Positions 1 through 8,690 of a stretch of DNA of 64,000 nt are shown here, piece after piece. The notes under the pieces were generated by a model. That model did no database searches, had not been told where the DNA came from, and saw only the letters and a program-made list of their open reading frames with translations. Position 1 is the first letter of the stretch. Each line of letters starts with the position of its first letter. The stretch is from NCBI GenBank assembly GCA_965205905.1, contig CBDBHZ010000011.1:62001-126000 (forward strand), given 5' to 3'. The position numbers and the translations under genes are program-made. This stretch comes from JAHZMA01 sp965205905. Its GTDB lineage: Bacteria > Pseudomonadota > Alphaproteobacteria > JABAAW01 > JAHZMA01.

Positions 1-2
1 GA

Positions 3-1004
3 ATGAGCATTGTTAGAAAAAATCTATCCGAAGATGCGATTAATCTCATTAAAATCTATGCTGATGATGATTTATGCCATGCGTTTGAAACTTATCTGCT
101 GGAATTAAAGCAAAAAAATCTTGCTGATAATACCATTGGGGCGTATCAGGGTGATTTATTACAATTTTTTGAATTTTTGATGAATTATGCAGGCGGTAAA
201 ATTGCGCTTGATAATCTTAATCATCTCAAAATTCGTGATTTTAGAAGTTTCCTAGCCTATAAAAAACAGCAATCTGTGTCTGCTACTTCTTTGGTGCGGT
301 TTTTATCTTCTATTCGTAGTTTTTTTGAATTTTTAGAACGGCACGGTTTGGCAAAAAACGCAATGGTGCAGATGGTTCAAAATCCGAAAAAGCAAAAGAA
401 ATTGCCACGCCCTGCCAGCGAAAAAGATATTAACTCGATTTTTGATATGGTGAGAGAAAGTCCAAAAAGTGGTGAAAATCTTTGGGAAAGCACCCGCGAT
501 TTGGCACTTTTTATGTTGCTCTATGGGTCGGGGTTACGTATCAGCGAGGCATTAAATTTAACGGTGAGTGATGTGTTAACCGCAACAGATTCTTTAAGCA
601 TTGTCGGCAAAGGCAATAAGCAACGTATTGTGCCGTTATTGCCAAACGTGAAGCAGACTCTGCACCAACTGATTCAATCTTGCATTTTCACCAAAAATAA
701 TGATACCGCACCGCTTTTTTGTGGCAAAAAAGGCAAGCAATTATCGGCACGGGTGGCGCAACTCAACCTTGCTTTAATTCGTAAAAAACTGCATTTGCCT
801 GATGATTTAACCCCGCACGCTTTACGGCATTCTTTTGCGACTCATCTATTGGCACAAGGTGGCAATTTGCGACAAATCCAAGAATTATTGGGGCATGAAT
901 CCATCAAAGCCACGCAAATTTATACGCAATTAGAAATTGATGATATGATGAAAGAATACGGGCATACCCACCCCAGACAACGGCTAGGTATAAAAAATAG
1001 TTAA
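3..1004 (+). CDS. xerC: Tyrosine recombinase, XerC/XerD type
   Basis: Site-specific tyrosine recombinase of 333 residues; the Xer family resolves chromosome dimers at dif. An N-terminal DNA-binding domain (about 24-115) precedes the catalytic domain (about 135-320). All catalytic residues are visible: Arg179 in GSGLRISEAL, Lys203 in GKGNKQR, His272 and Arg275 in HALRHSF, His298 in LGHES and nucleophile Tyr307 in IYTQL. Length fits Xer proteins (about 300) plus some 20 extra N-terminal residues. The start lies on the third base of the window, so a start further upstream cannot be excluded. No phage or transposon genes adjoin it, which favours the housekeeping XerC role; XerD is the main alternative. 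Confidence 0.85.
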   Translation: MSIVRKNLSEDAINLIKIYADDDLCHAFETYLLELKQKNLADNTIGAYQGDLLQFFEFLMNYAGGKIALDNLNHLKIRDFRSFLAYKKQQSVSATSLVRFLSSIRSFFEFLERHGLAKNAMVQMVQNPKKQKKLPRPASEKDINSIFDMVRESPKSGENLWESTRDLALFMLLYGSGLRISEALNLTVSDVLTATDSLSIVGKGNKQRIVPLLPNVKQTLHQLIQSCIFTKNNDTAPLFCGKKGKQLSARVAQLNLALIRKKLHLPDDLTPHALRHSFATHLLAQGGNLRQIQELLGHESIKATQIYTQLEIDDMMKEYGHTHPRQRLGIKNS

Positions 1005-1022
1005 TATATGTTAAAAAGGTAT

Positions 1023-1048
1023 ATATCTTGCTATATAAATCAAGATAT
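1023..1048. repeat. 8-bp inverted repeat ahead of outer-membrane gene
   Basis: ATATCTTG (1023-1030) and CAAGATAT (1041-1048) are perfect inverted arms around a 10-base AT-only-rich loop, CTATATAAAT. There is no T-run, so it is a weak terminator candidate for the upstream recombinase; it could equally be an operator for the outer-membrane gene starting at 1080. Confidence 0.35.
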
Positions 1049-1079
1049 TATCATCGGAGACAATGTTGCAGATATTTAT

Positions 1080-1721
1080 ATGAAAAAATATTTACCATAT
1101 CACATTATTTTTGTGCTGTTACTGCTATCAAGCCATCAGGCGATGGCGCAATCGACTATCTATATCGGTCTTACCTATGAAATAGGCGCCGATGCACGGG
1201 CAGATAGACAAGTCTATGATGTAAAAACCGAAACTTTTGACAATCAATTTAGCGTCAAATATCCATTTGGCAGCAAGCCCGGCTATTTGGCAGGCATCGG
1301 TAATAATAGCTTTTCCATTGAATATCGCGTTTCTGAAAGTGAGATTAAACCAGCTTCTGGCGTAACATCGTTCTTTCATAATAATGTTGTGCTAACAGGG
1401 CGTGCGCCAGATGGTGCGCGGCGTTCGAAAGTAGGGATTGGCATCGGCAATGCCCGTTCGGCAGCAAGGGGCGATAAAATACTCTCCACCGAGAAAAACT
1501 ACCGAACAACAACCTATCTTATCGGTTATGATTTTGTGCCGGGTGGTGGCGATTTTAACGAAACAAGGCATGGCTTTACAGTTGAATATCAGAGTGTTAT
1601 CGCGCGTTCAGGCACATTCCGCGAAGTATATGATAACGAAGATGTTAGTGTGCGCGAAACAATTCGCTATACGCAATTTGCATTTGCTTATGTGTTCCGC
1701 TTTGGCACATCAAACTATTAA
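1080..1721 (+). CDS. Predicted outer-membrane beta-barrel protein
   Basis: Secreted protein of 213 residues, probably a small outer-membrane beta-barrel; exact function unknown. The chosen ATG starts a clear signal peptide, MKKYLPYHIIFVLLLLSS, ending at AMA before QST. An upstream in-frame ATG at 1008 would only add 24 residues ahead of the signal peptide and is less likely. The mature part alternates hydrophobic and polar residues, is rich in Gly, Tyr and Phe, and ends in the strand-like FAFAYVFRF. The next gene begins on the base after its stop and encodes a similar protein (shared IYxG start of the mature chain, a central xGRAP/RARAP segment and a glycine-rich GxGxG stretch), so the two look like a tandem duplication. 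Confidence 0.65.
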   Translation: MKKYLPYHIIFVLLLLSSHQAMAQSTIYIGLTYEIGADARADRQVYDVKTETFDNQFSVKYPFGSKPGYLAGIGNNSFSIEYRVSESEIKPASGVTSFFHNNVVLTGRAPDGARRSKVGIGIGNARSAARGDKILSTEKNYRTTTYLIGYDFVPGGGDFNETRHGFTVEYQSVIARSGTFREVYDNEDVSVRETIRYTQFAFAYVFRFGTSNY

Positions 1722-2402
1722 GTGCTTAAAATACCAAAAAATATATTCTATATTGCTATTATATTGCCCCTATCATTATGGGCAAATATAACGGTTGCAC
1801 AAAATATATATGTTGGGGGGCATTATCATTTTGCGTTTAATCCCATCGACCCGTTTGCCGATAATAGCCGTATCCAACAACAATATTATGCCGATGGTGT
1901 TGCTGAAAATACACAGCTGAACCCTTATGATATTAGCGGATTTGGTGCGATGCTAGGGTATCACGGCTTATTTTATAAAGAATTTTCAGTAGAATTGCGC
2001 CTCAGTGATTATGGTTTTATGCCCAAAGAAAATTCACCAAGCCGCAATGTTACAGAACAAGCTGTATTTATTCGCGCCCGTGCGCCACAAATGCGCCTGA
2101 ATGATAATATGTTCGGTTCTTTTTATGTGGGCAGCGGATTAGGAAAAATGAAAAATAGCAGTGGCACAGACCATGATAGACCATCGGATTATGATTCCCG
2201 CAATTTTATCGCGGGCTTTGAAATTTATAAAAAATTGAGCAGATTTTCTTATACCCCGCATCGATTTTTTATAGAATTGATTGATATAACCGCCGAATCC
2301 GACCCCTATCAGCAAAATGCTTCACGCGGTGGGGTTGCAAAACGTTCAGAAATATTAAGCAGTCGCCACATTCTAATCGGCTATAGTTTTGATGTTTTTT
2401 AA
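1722..2402 (+). CDS. Predicted outer-membrane beta-barrel protein, paralogue
   Basis: 226-residue secreted protein, paralogue of the preceding gene. It starts at GTG immediately after the upstream TAA, with no gap, implying translational coupling. Residues 1-26 form a signal peptide (IFYIAIILPLSLWANITVA, then QN). The mature chain has the amphipathic strand pattern of a small outer-membrane barrel: IYVGGHYHF at the start, FGSFYVGSGLG in the middle and HILIGYSFDVF at the end, with a terminal Phe as is typical for barrel assembly. Its last 30 bases overlap the convergent trpF gene. Function is not recognisable; an OmpW/Opa-like surface protein is a reasonable guess. Confidence 0.65.
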   Translation: MLKIPKNIFYIAIILPLSLWANITVAQNIYVGGHYHFAFNPIDPFADNSRIQQQYYADGVAENTQLNPYDISGFGAMLGYHGLFYKEFSVELRLSDYGFMPKENSPSRNVTEQAVFIRARAPQMRLNDNMFGSFYVGSGLGKMKNSSGTDHDRPSDYDSRNFIAGFEIYKKLSRFSYTPHRFFIELIDITAESDPYQQNASRGGVAKRSEILSSRHILIGYSFDVF

Positions 2403-3065
2403 TGTTTCCATCAATAACGTAATTTTTTCAAGTGATTTAACGCCAATCACACTTTCCACTGACGATGATAAATCAATCAAAGCTGGCTTCTTATCAAGCT
2501 TTTGTAAAATATCAGCAATATTCTCATCATTTAAGCCACCTGCCAACCACCAAATATCGGGCAATGTTTGTGCATCATTCAAAAGCTGATGGTTGAAACC
2601 ACGCCCTAGCCCGCCTGTTAAATCATCATTTGCTTGCGGTTTTGCATCAAATAACATGATATCGGCAATCTGCCAATATGGCATAGAATCAATCAAATCA
2701 CTCATTTGCTTGATGCCGACCGCTTTGATAATCGGCAATGAGATTTTTTCTTTAAGGGCTTGCATCATAGCCACAGATTCATGCCCATGCAGTTGAATCA
2801 TATCAAATCCAACAATTTTGTGAGTGCTGATAATCGTGTCAATGCTCTCATCAACAAATAACCCAACGAATTTTATTTTACTCGAAAATTTGCTGACCAG
2901 TTTTTTGGCATCATCGGGCGCAATATAGCGCGGTGATTTTTGATAAAACACCAAGCCCGCATAGGCAACATTGCATTCAATCAGATGCGCGACAATTTCC
3001 ATTTCGCGGATACCGCAAATTTTAACATTGATAGGGGGAGCGTTACGATTTCGCTTGATAGCCAT
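2373..3065 (-). CDS. trpF: Phosphoribosylanthranilate isomerase
   Basis: TIM-barrel enzyme converting phosphoribosylanthranilate to the carboxyphenylamino-deoxyribulose phosphate in tryptophan synthesis. With the start at 3065 it is 230 residues, normal for TrpF. Cys17 in VKICGIR is the general base and Asp140 in LFDAKP the general acid; phosphate-binding loops LAGGLN (175-180) and DLSSSVE (198-204; DVSSGVE is more usual) are present. A longer open frame to 3221 exists but lies inside pyrE. The start overlaps the pyrE stop by 23 bases, suggesting coupled translation. pyrE-trpF is an unusual pairing of pyrimidine and tryptophan genes, linked perhaps by common use of PRPP. trpB and trpA are not in the window. 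Confidence 0.93.
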   Translation of the reverse strand: MAIKRNRNAPPINVKICGIREMEIVAHLIECNVAYAGLVFYQKSPRYIAPDDAKKLVSKFSSKIKFVGLFVDESIDTIISTHKIVGFDMIQLHGHESVAMMQALKEKISLPIIKAVGIKQMSDLIDSMPYWQIADIMLFDAKPQANDDLTGGLGRGFNHQLLNDAQTLPDIWWLAGGLNDENIADILQKLDKKPALIDLSSSVESVIGVKSLEKITLLMETLKNIKTIAD

Positions 3066-3687
3066 CGGGGTCTTGTAAAAAATCTTGAATCGTGGCAATT
3101 TCATCAGGCAATAATTGTTCGCTTTGGCTGATTTCGTCAAGCACATCTTGCCAACATGCCAGCGCATGTAATTCAACGCCGCCAGCGGTAAATTTTGCCT
3201 CTTCTTCAGGGAAAATACCATATCGGAAAATTACAAAACAATGTTTGCAAACCGCACCAATCTCTTTAATGCCTTCTAAAAACGATATTTTTGAGCCACC
3301 ATTGGTGAATAAATCTTCTACCAATAACACATTTTGCCCTTCATACATATCGCCTTCTATACGGGCATTTTTGCCAAACCCTTTGGGTTTTTTGCGGATA
3401 TAAGCCATCGGCAAATTATATTTATCAGCAAGCCACGCGGCATAGGCAATGCCCGCAGTCTCGCCACCTGCCACACAATCAAACTTATTGCCTGCTTTAT
3501 CCAATAGCATTTCATAGCCCATCTGCATGATGCGTTGCCTTGCTTGCGGAAAGGCTATCAGCTTACGGCAATCAACATAGACCGGGCTTTTTTTGCCCGA
3601 TGTAAGGGTGAAAGGCTGATGCGGACTGGTTAAGATACTGCCTGTATCTAGCAAAATCTGTGCGGTTGCTTTGGCAAAATCTTGCAT
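3043..3687 (-). CDS. pyrE: Orotate phosphoribosyltransferase
   Basis: Transfers the phosphoribosyl group of PRPP to orotate, giving OMP in pyrimidine synthesis. 214 residues, a usual PyrE length. The PRPP loop VLLVEDLFTNGGS is at about 120-132 and the lysine-rich flexible loop RKKPKGFGKNARIEG at about 98-112. TSGKKSPVYVDCRKL near residue 30 is the conserved N-terminal substrate segment. It is the promoter-proximal gene of a two-gene unit with trpF, with fabB ending just upstream on the same strand (6-base gap), so fabA, fabB, pyrE and trpF may be one transcript. Confidence 0.93.
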   Translation of the reverse strand: MQDFAKATAQILLDTGSILTSPHQPFTLTSGKKSPVYVDCRKLIAFPQARQRIMQMGYEMLLDKAGNKFDCVAGGETAGIAYAAWLADKYNLPMAYIRKKPKGFGKNARIEGDMYEGQNVLLVEDLFTNGGSKISFLEGIKEIGAVCKHCFVIFRYGIFPEEEAKFTAGGVELHALACWQDVLDEISQSEQLLPDEIATIQDFLQDPDGYQAKS

Positions 3688-3693
3688 TTTAAT

Positions 3694-4914
3694 TTATTGA
3701 TATTGTTCAAAAATCAAACAGGCATTGGTGCCACCAAACCCGAATGAGTTAGAAAGCACAGTGTTGATTTGCTTATCAATTTTTTCACGCAAAATCGGCA
3801 AGCCTATTGCCGCTTCATCTAATGTATCGATATTAATCGATTCTGCCAAAAATCCATGTTGCATCATCAGCAGAGAAAACACAGCTTCATGCACACCTGC
3901 ACCGCCTAATGAATGCCCCGATAAAGATTTGGTAGAACCAATATAAGGCATATCAGCATCAGCAAATGCGTTTCGAATCGCTTCCAATTCTCTGGAATCG
4001 CCAACGGGCGTCGATGTGCCATGCGCGTTAATATAGTCAATTTTTTTATTACGGGCGGTTTTACGCGCCATATTCATACAGCGCACTGCCCCCTCGCCTG
4101 AAGGTTGCACCATATCAAACCCATCAGAGGTTGCGCCATAGCCTGTTAATTCGGCATAGATAGTCGCGCCACGTGCTTTGGCATGTTCTAATTCTTCTAA
4201 CACCAACATGCCTGCGCCACCTGCAATCACGAAACCATCGCGATTGGCATCATAGGCGCGTGATGCTTTTTCGGGTGTTGCATTATAGCCACTTGATAAA
4301 GCGGGCATGGCATCAAACATACAGCTGAGTGACCAATCCACCTCTTCACCGCCACCTGCAAACACAATATCTTGCTTATCCATCATTATCAATTCCATAC
4401 CATTGCCGATACAATGTGCGCTAGTGGCGCAAGCCGAGCTGATAGAATAATTAACGCCTTTAATCTTAAACGGCACTGCCAAATTTGCGGCATTGGTTGA
4501 ACTCATGGTTTTTGGCACCATATAAGGCCCTGCTTTTTTGGACATTTTAGCGGCGCGCACAATATCCCATGCTTTCATCAGGCTAACAAACGAGATACCG
4601 CCAGAGCCACACACCAAACCTGTGCGGTCGTTAGAAACCAAATTTTCAGGCAATTTCGCCATCGTAATGGCTTCTTGCATCGCGATATAATTATAAGCCG
4701 CACCCTCACCCATAAAACGCAAGGTTTTACGGTCAACATGTTCGCTTACATTAATATTCGGCTTGCCATGCACATGCGAGCGCAAACCCGCTTCTTTATA
4801 ATCTTCACAATAGCTAATGCCCGATTTGCCTGCGCGTAATGATTCAGTTACCTCATCGCAATTATTGCCAATAGAAGAAACGACACCGATGCCAGTAACA
4901 ACAACCCGTCTCAT
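3694..4914 (-). CDS. fabB: Beta-ketoacyl-ACP synthase I
   Basis: Condensing enzyme elongating acyl-ACP with malonyl-ACP and, with FabA, needed for unsaturated fatty acids. 406 residues with the thiolase fold. The catalytic triad is clear: Cys162 in SSACATSAH, His298 in NAHGTSTPVGD and His334 in LSGHSLGG. The Cys-His-His arrangement and the FabA neighbour identify FabB rather than FabF. It follows fabA by two bases, so the pair is co-transcribed, as in many alphaproteobacteria where fabI often comes next; here pyrE takes that place. Confidence 0.95.
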   Translation of the reverse strand: MRRVVVTGIGVVSSIGNNCDEVTESLRAGKSGISYCEDYKEAGLRSHVHGKPNINVSEHVDRKTLRFMGEGAAYNYIAMQEAITMAKLPENLVSNDRTGLVCGSGGISFVSLMKAWDIVRAAKMSKKAGPYMVPKTMSSTNAANLAVPFKIKGVNYSISSACATSAHCIGNGMELIMMDKQDIVFAGGGEEVDWSLSCMFDAMPALSSGYNATPEKASRAYDANRDGFVIAGGAGMLVLEELEHAKARGATIYAELTGYGATSDGFDMVQPSGEGAVRCMNMARKTARNKKIDYINAHGTSTPVGDSRELEAIRNAFADADMPYIGSTKSLSGHSLGGAGVHEAVFSLLMMQHGFLAESINIDTLDEAAIGLPILREKIDKQINTVLSNSFGFGGTNACLIFEQYQ

Positions 4915-4916
4915 GA

Positions 4917-5447
4917 CTATGCTTCCTTATCCACAAATAGCCCAACTTTTAAGTCTTCGGCAGAATAAGATGGTTTGCCGTCAATCAACAAACGTGCATC
5001 GCCAATGCCAACAGTGAGCGAACGGCTTTTGATAACCCGCTTCATTTCAATTTCGTAATTGATTTTTTTATTCTCGCGCAATACTTGGTCGCTAAACCGC
5101 ACCTTGCCTGCACCTAATGCACGCCCTTTGCCTGCATTGCCATTCCATAGCAAAAAGAAACCAATCAACTGCCACATCGCATCTAGCCCTAAACAACCGG
5201 GCATCACGGGGTCATGTTGAAAATGACAATCAAAAAACCATAAATCTGGTTTTACAGTCATTTCGGCACGCATATAGCCATTGCCATAGGTGCCACCTGT
5301 TTCGGAAACATCGGTAATTTTATCAAACATCAACATTGGCGGTGATGGTAATTTACCATATTTATGACCAAACATATCGCCATTGCCACATATAATTAAT
5401 TCTTCATAATTATAGCTTGATTTTTTTTCGTATTCTTTAACTGTCAT
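4917..5447 (-). CDS. fabA: 3-hydroxydecanoyl-ACP dehydratase/isomerase
   Basis: Hot-dog fold enzyme that dehydrates 3-hydroxydecanoyl-ACP and isomerises trans-2 to cis-3-decenoyl-ACP, the branch point to unsaturated fatty acids. 176 residues, the normal length. The active-site His75 (FDCHFQHDPVMPGC) and Asp89 (GLDAMWQL) are 14 residues apart as in the E. coli enzyme. The usual FabA glycine before DPVMPG is replaced by His78 in this copy. It is the first gene of the fabA-fabB unit, with a possible promoter at 5461-5490. Confidence 0.95.
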   Translation of the reverse strand: MTVKEYEKKSSYNYEELIICGNGDMFGHKYGKLPSPPMLMFDKITDVSETGGTYGNGYMRAEMTVKPDLWFFDCHFQHDPVMPGCLGLDAMWQLIGFFLLWNGNAGKGRALGAGKVRFSDQVLRENKKINYEIEMKRVIKSRSLTVGIGDARLLIDGKPSYSAEDLKVGLFVDKEA

Positions 5448-5460
5448 TGCCCACTCTTCT

Positions 5461-5490
5461 ATTTTAAAAGATTATTTTGATAATTGTGAA
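5461..5490 (-). promoter_or_regulatory. Possible fabA promoter
   Basis: On the minus strand TTCACA (5490-5485), an 18-base spacer and TAAAAT (5466-5461) lie 13 bases before the fabA start. The -35 match is only moderate. Confidence 0.35.
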
Positions 5491-5524
5491 ACATAACCTG
5501 TTACAAAACATTTATCAAGTTTTA

Positions 5525-5553
5525 TTGACAGCAATCATAAAAAACTTTATAGC
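5525..5553 (+). promoter_or_regulatory. Sigma-70-type promoter of lipoprotein gene
   Basis: A perfect -35 TTGACA (5525-5530), a 17-base spacer and TATAGC (5548-5553). The start would give a leader of about 30 nt to the lipoprotein ATG at 5590, with AGGA about 8 bases upstream of it. Confidence 0.5.
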
Positions 5554-5589
5554 ATATATTTATAATCATTTACTTTTACAGGATTACTG

Positions 5590-6147
5590 ATGTTTAACAT
5601 TTTTAAATATACTAAAATAATGATGATAGTTTTTTCTATTGTTACGATAAGTGGTTGTGCGCCAAACTTAAATTTTGTGCCATCTGATATTCCCATTAAA
5701 AACACACAGATAGATGTGAATCTAGACAATATATCAGTTGCTATTCCACATAAAGATGAAAGGCACGGAAAAGTGCAAACATGGAATACCAAACCTAATT
5801 TTATTCCAGCCATACAACACAGCCTAGAAGAAGCACTTACCCGCGCTGCAATTTTTAATAATGCTTCTGGTAAGAAAGCCACATTATTTGTAAAAATATT
5901 GCAAGTTCACCGATCTTTTTTTACACTATACAAATACAAAACAAAAACAATTATTTCTTATGAAATGATTGAGAGAAGCACAGGAAAAATATTATTTTCT
6001 AAAACAATTTTATCAAATGTAGGAATACCATTCTCGTTTTCGATTTTTTCACCTTCAAAAACCACTTACAAAGCTTGGAATTTGTCTATTAAGGCTAATA
6101 TTGAACAATTTATCGCAGAGATTGGTGAATCTGGCTTGCAAAATTAA
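5590..6147 (+). CDS. Putative lipoprotein of unknown function
   Basis: 185-residue protein with a lipoprotein signal: MFNIFKYTKIMMIVFSIVTI followed by SGC, making Cys23 the lipidated residue after signal peptidase II cleavage. The next residues (APNLN) lack Asp at +2, so transport to the outer membrane is plausible. The body is basic and moderately hydrophobic with beta-strand character (ISYEMIERSTGKILFSKTI) and no motif I can name. It is a single gene behind its own promoter, lying between divergent fabA and convergent DUF3179. No function can be assigned. Confidence 0.7.
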   Translation: MFNIFKYTKIMMIVFSIVTISGCAPNLNFVPSDIPIKNTQIDVNLDNISVAIPHKDERHGKVQTWNTKPNFIPAIQHSLEEALTRAAIFNNASGKKATLFVKILQVHRSFFTLYKYKTKTIISYEMIERSTGKILFSKTILSNVGIPFSFSIFSPSKTTYKAWNLSIKANIEQFIAEIGESGLQN

Positions 6148-6157
6148 TTTGCTAATT

Positions 6158-7123
6158 TCACTTACCCTGCCTCACAAACGCATCATACGCAAAAGCAAAA
6201 CTGACAATATAAGGAATATCTTCACCGTTTTTTTGAACGGTGATATTGCCAATATCGCGCCCCTTGCTAATCGTGCCTCTATCAAGCGCAGAATTCTGCC
6301 CCGCCGTCCATCTTATGATAATATCGCCATCAATGATTTCGCCATGAATGCGTAAATCCTTCAACGCCCATGCTTTATTATCGACAATCACCACATGCGC
6401 CAATGCTGGCAATTCACCCTGATAATCACCCTTATACATAAACGGATTATTACTGGTATCATAGCTGACATAGGGATTCTGCCCATAGGCACGGTCAAAG
6501 GGGTTGGTTGGCACCAAAATTTTACCATCGGGATAGCGGATTTTGAACAGCTGAAAACTTTCGGTGCGTGCGGTGATGATTTTTAACTGAAAGCCCGTTA
6601 GTGTTCCTACCACTGCCTCGCCGGTAAATTGTTGCCACCAGCTTTGGGTTTGCTTATCATACATAATCATATCGGAATGGCGCAATAAACCGCTCACCCC
6701 AAATTCCAATATTTCGGTATTGGTGCGCCTATCAAACACAATCGCACTGTTGCATAAGGGGCAGTAGGTGATTGCCACTGGCACACCGCCCACCACATCA
6801 TTGACAATTTCGTGCCAAATCAGCATCCGAAACGGATAGCCACGCGCATCGCCATTGATGGATAGGCTAATCACTGGCTCAAATATGCCAATATTGCTGA
6901 CATTCTGCACGGGTTCAAAAACGGGAATTGATATTGCCAGAATGCCATCTTTACCGGGTCCGCCATCGATAATCTCGCGTAAATCAATATTGCGGGTGTC
7001 AAAATCGGTGCGCCATACGCCAATCGACCGATATTGATTGATGAGCTGTTGTTCGCTTGGTTGTGCCGTAATTTGTATTGGTACGCTCAATAATAATATG
7101 ATAATGAAAATAATAAGGCGCAA
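6158..7123 (-). CDS. Exported DUF3179 domain protein
   Basis: 321-residue exported protein of the DUF3179 family, whose function is unknown. A signal peptide (LIIFIIILLLSVPIQITA) leads the chain. The family core follows: GDARGYPFRMLIWHEIVND, then VPVAITYCPLCNSAIVFDR with its paired cysteines in CPLC, and a later SWWQQFTGEAVVG. The start is a TTG supported by AAAGGA seven bases upstream. The CxxC and the divergent c-type peroxidase neighbour suggest a periplasmic redox or metal role, which is inference. It is transcribed away from the peroxidase gene; the two starts are 57 bases apart. Confidence 0.8.
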   Translation of the reverse strand: MRLIIFIIILLLSVPIQITAQPSEQQLINQYRSIGVWRTDFDTRNIDLREIIDGGPGKDGILAISIPVFEPVQNVSNIGIFEPVISLSINGDARGYPFRMLIWHEIVNDVVGGVPVAITYCPLCNSAIVFDRRTNTEILEFGVSGLLRHSDMIMYDKQTQSWWQQFTGEAVVGTLTGFQLKIITARTESFQLFKIRYPDGKILVPTNPFDRAYGQNPYVSYDTSNNPFMYKGDYQGELPALAHVVIVDNKAWALKDLRIHGEIIDGDIIIRWTAGQNSALDRGTISKGRDIGNITVQKNGEDIPYIVSFAFAYDAFVRQGK

Positions 7124-7144
7124 TTTGGTATCCTTTCAGTATTT

Positions 7145-7173
7145 TTGACAATCAGCGTGATAAAGCGTAAATT
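7145..7173 (+). promoter_or_regulatory. Consensus promoter, possibly leaderless transcript
   Basis: TTGACA (7145-7150), a 17-base spacer and TAAATT (7168-7173). The -10 box ends six bases before the ATG at 7180, so transcription would start at or next to the A of that ATG. Confidence 0.5.
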
Positions 7174-7179
7174 GCAAAA

Positions 7180-8208
7180 ATGTATACCTATAAAATTACT
7201 AGAAAAAACCAGATGATGCAAATGAAACATCGCCAAAGATTGATAATGCTTATCAGTCTGGTATTTTTATTATTGCTGTCTCATGCTATCAATGCGGAGA
7301 ATATCAATACCCTTAAACAGCAATATCAGCGACCAACCACCATTCCCTACCCTGATGATAATCCCTATTCCGAAGCCAAAGCAAAACTTGGTGAGATATT
7401 GTTTTTTGATACAAAGCTATCAAATGAAGGCGTCGCCTGTGCCTCGTGTCATCAGCCACATCTCGCATGGGCAGATGGCTTGGCGCGTCCTGTTAATCCG
7501 CATGGTAAAAAGCAAGCCCGTCGTAAAACCATGAGTCTGCTGAATACCGCATGGGACGAATTTTACCTGTGGGACGGGCGGGCATTATCTTTGGAACAGC
7601 AAGCTCTCGCGCCTTTTACCAGTATCTTTGAGATGAATCGCCCCTTGCATGAAATGATTGCGTTTCTTGCTTCCGATACCGAATATCAGCAATTATTTGA
7701 TGAAGCGTTTCCTGCGGAGCATGATGCGGTGAATCAAGATAATTTTGCCCGTGCCATTGCCACATTTCAGCGCGGGATTGTTTCGGGCATTACCCCGTTT
7801 GATGAATGGGTGGCAGGTGATGATGATGCTATCAGCGATACTGCCAAACAGGGTTTTGCGTTATTCAACAGTAAAGCCAACTGCGCTGCTTGCCATTCGG
7901 GGTGGCGGTTTACCGATGGGCAATTTCACGATATTGGCATTAATGATAAAGATATTGGCAGGGGCGCGATAGTGCCTGATGCGGATATGCTTCATGCATT
8001 CAAAACACCATCTCTGCGCGAGGTGATGAAGCGCGCACCCTATATGCATAATGGGGGTTTGCCCGATTTACAAGCAGTGCTTACCCATTATGATAATGGC
8101 TTTATGATACGCCCATCGCTTGATGCCGAAATGCGTCCGTTATTTTTAACCATGCAAGAGCGTTTACAGCTGATAGCCTTTTTACAAACATTGAGTGCGA
8201 AAAAATGA
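7180..8208 (+). CDS. Di-haem cytochrome c peroxidase family protein
   Basis: 342-residue periplasmic protein of the MauG/cytochrome c peroxidase family, which reduce hydrogen peroxide or oxidise protein or organic substrates using two c-type haems. A hydrophobic signal segment lies at about 21-36 (LIMLISLVFLLLLSHA). Two haem motifs are present, CASCH (87-91) and CAACH (235-239), plus the family segments LFFDTKLS and FKTPSLREV with a following APYMHNGGLPDL. Later ATGs at 7213 and 7222 would shorten the N-terminus without loss of the signal peptide; none has a convincing ribosome site. The next gene overlaps its stop by 4 bases and is probably co-transcribed. Confidence 0.85.
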   Translation: MYTYKITRKNQMMQMKHRQRLIMLISLVFLLLLSHAINAENINTLKQQYQRPTTIPYPDDNPYSEAKAKLGEILFFDTKLSNEGVACASCHQPHLAWADGLARPVNPHGKKQARRKTMSLLNTAWDEFYLWDGRALSLEQQALAPFTSIFEMNRPLHEMIAFLASDTEYQQLFDEAFPAEHDAVNQDNFARAIATFQRGIVSGITPFDEWVAGDDDAISDTAKQGFALFNSKANCAACHSGWRFTDGQFHDIGINDKDIGRGAIVPDADMLHAFKTPSLREVMKRAPYMHNGGLPDLQAVLTHYDNGFMIRPSLDAEMRPLFLTMQERLQLIAFLQTLSAKK

Positions 8209-8687
8209 ACAAGAAGAGACAATATATATATGTCATATTATCGGCTGTGTTAGTGGTGGGTATCATTGCCTATCATCAAACCGCCAAGCCACAAGCGAAT
8301 CAATATGATGCCGTCAAGCCATTGCATCATATCCATCAGATGCAGATTATTTTCGCGCAAGCCGATGCAAGATTGGCGTTTTATTATTATGAGGGCAATT
8401 TTTCAGATAATGCGCATATTGATATAAGCGACCGCTACGATATGTTCACCGACTATCTTGATTTATTAGAGAGTGATGATGATGAAATATTATCGCTATT
8501 ATCGGATTTACAACCCTTCATCACACAATGGCGGTTGGTATTGGATAAAATATTTAATGAAACCGCAGATTATCAGTCGATTCACCCATTGGCTAATAGC
8601 ATCAATCATTTGCTGGAATCACTAGAAAACAGGCAAGATGAATTACTGAAAATCCGCTTTAACCGCGTCAATGACTTTGAAAGATAA
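8205..8687 (+). CDS. Small membrane-anchored protein, unknown function
   Basis: 160-residue protein with one N-terminal membrane helix (about 7-22, IYVILSAVLVVGIIAY) and a hydrophilic, acidic, helical remainder predicted to face the periplasm. No catalytic or haem motif is seen. Its ATG overlaps the peroxidase stop (ATGA), so it is translated with it and may anchor, recruit or regulate that enzyme. The helical periplasmic domain resembles in outline the four-helix sensor domains of receptors, but no cytoplasmic output domain exists. Function unknown. Confidence 0.6.
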   Translation: MNKKRQYIYVILSAVLVVGIIAYHQTAKPQANQYDAVKPLHHIHQMQIIFAQADARLAFYYYEGNFSDNAHIDISDRYDMFTDYLDLLESDDDEILSLLSDLQPFITQWRLVLDKIFNETADYQSIHPLANSINHLLESLENRQDELLKIRFNRVNDFER

Positions 8688-8690
8688 GTA

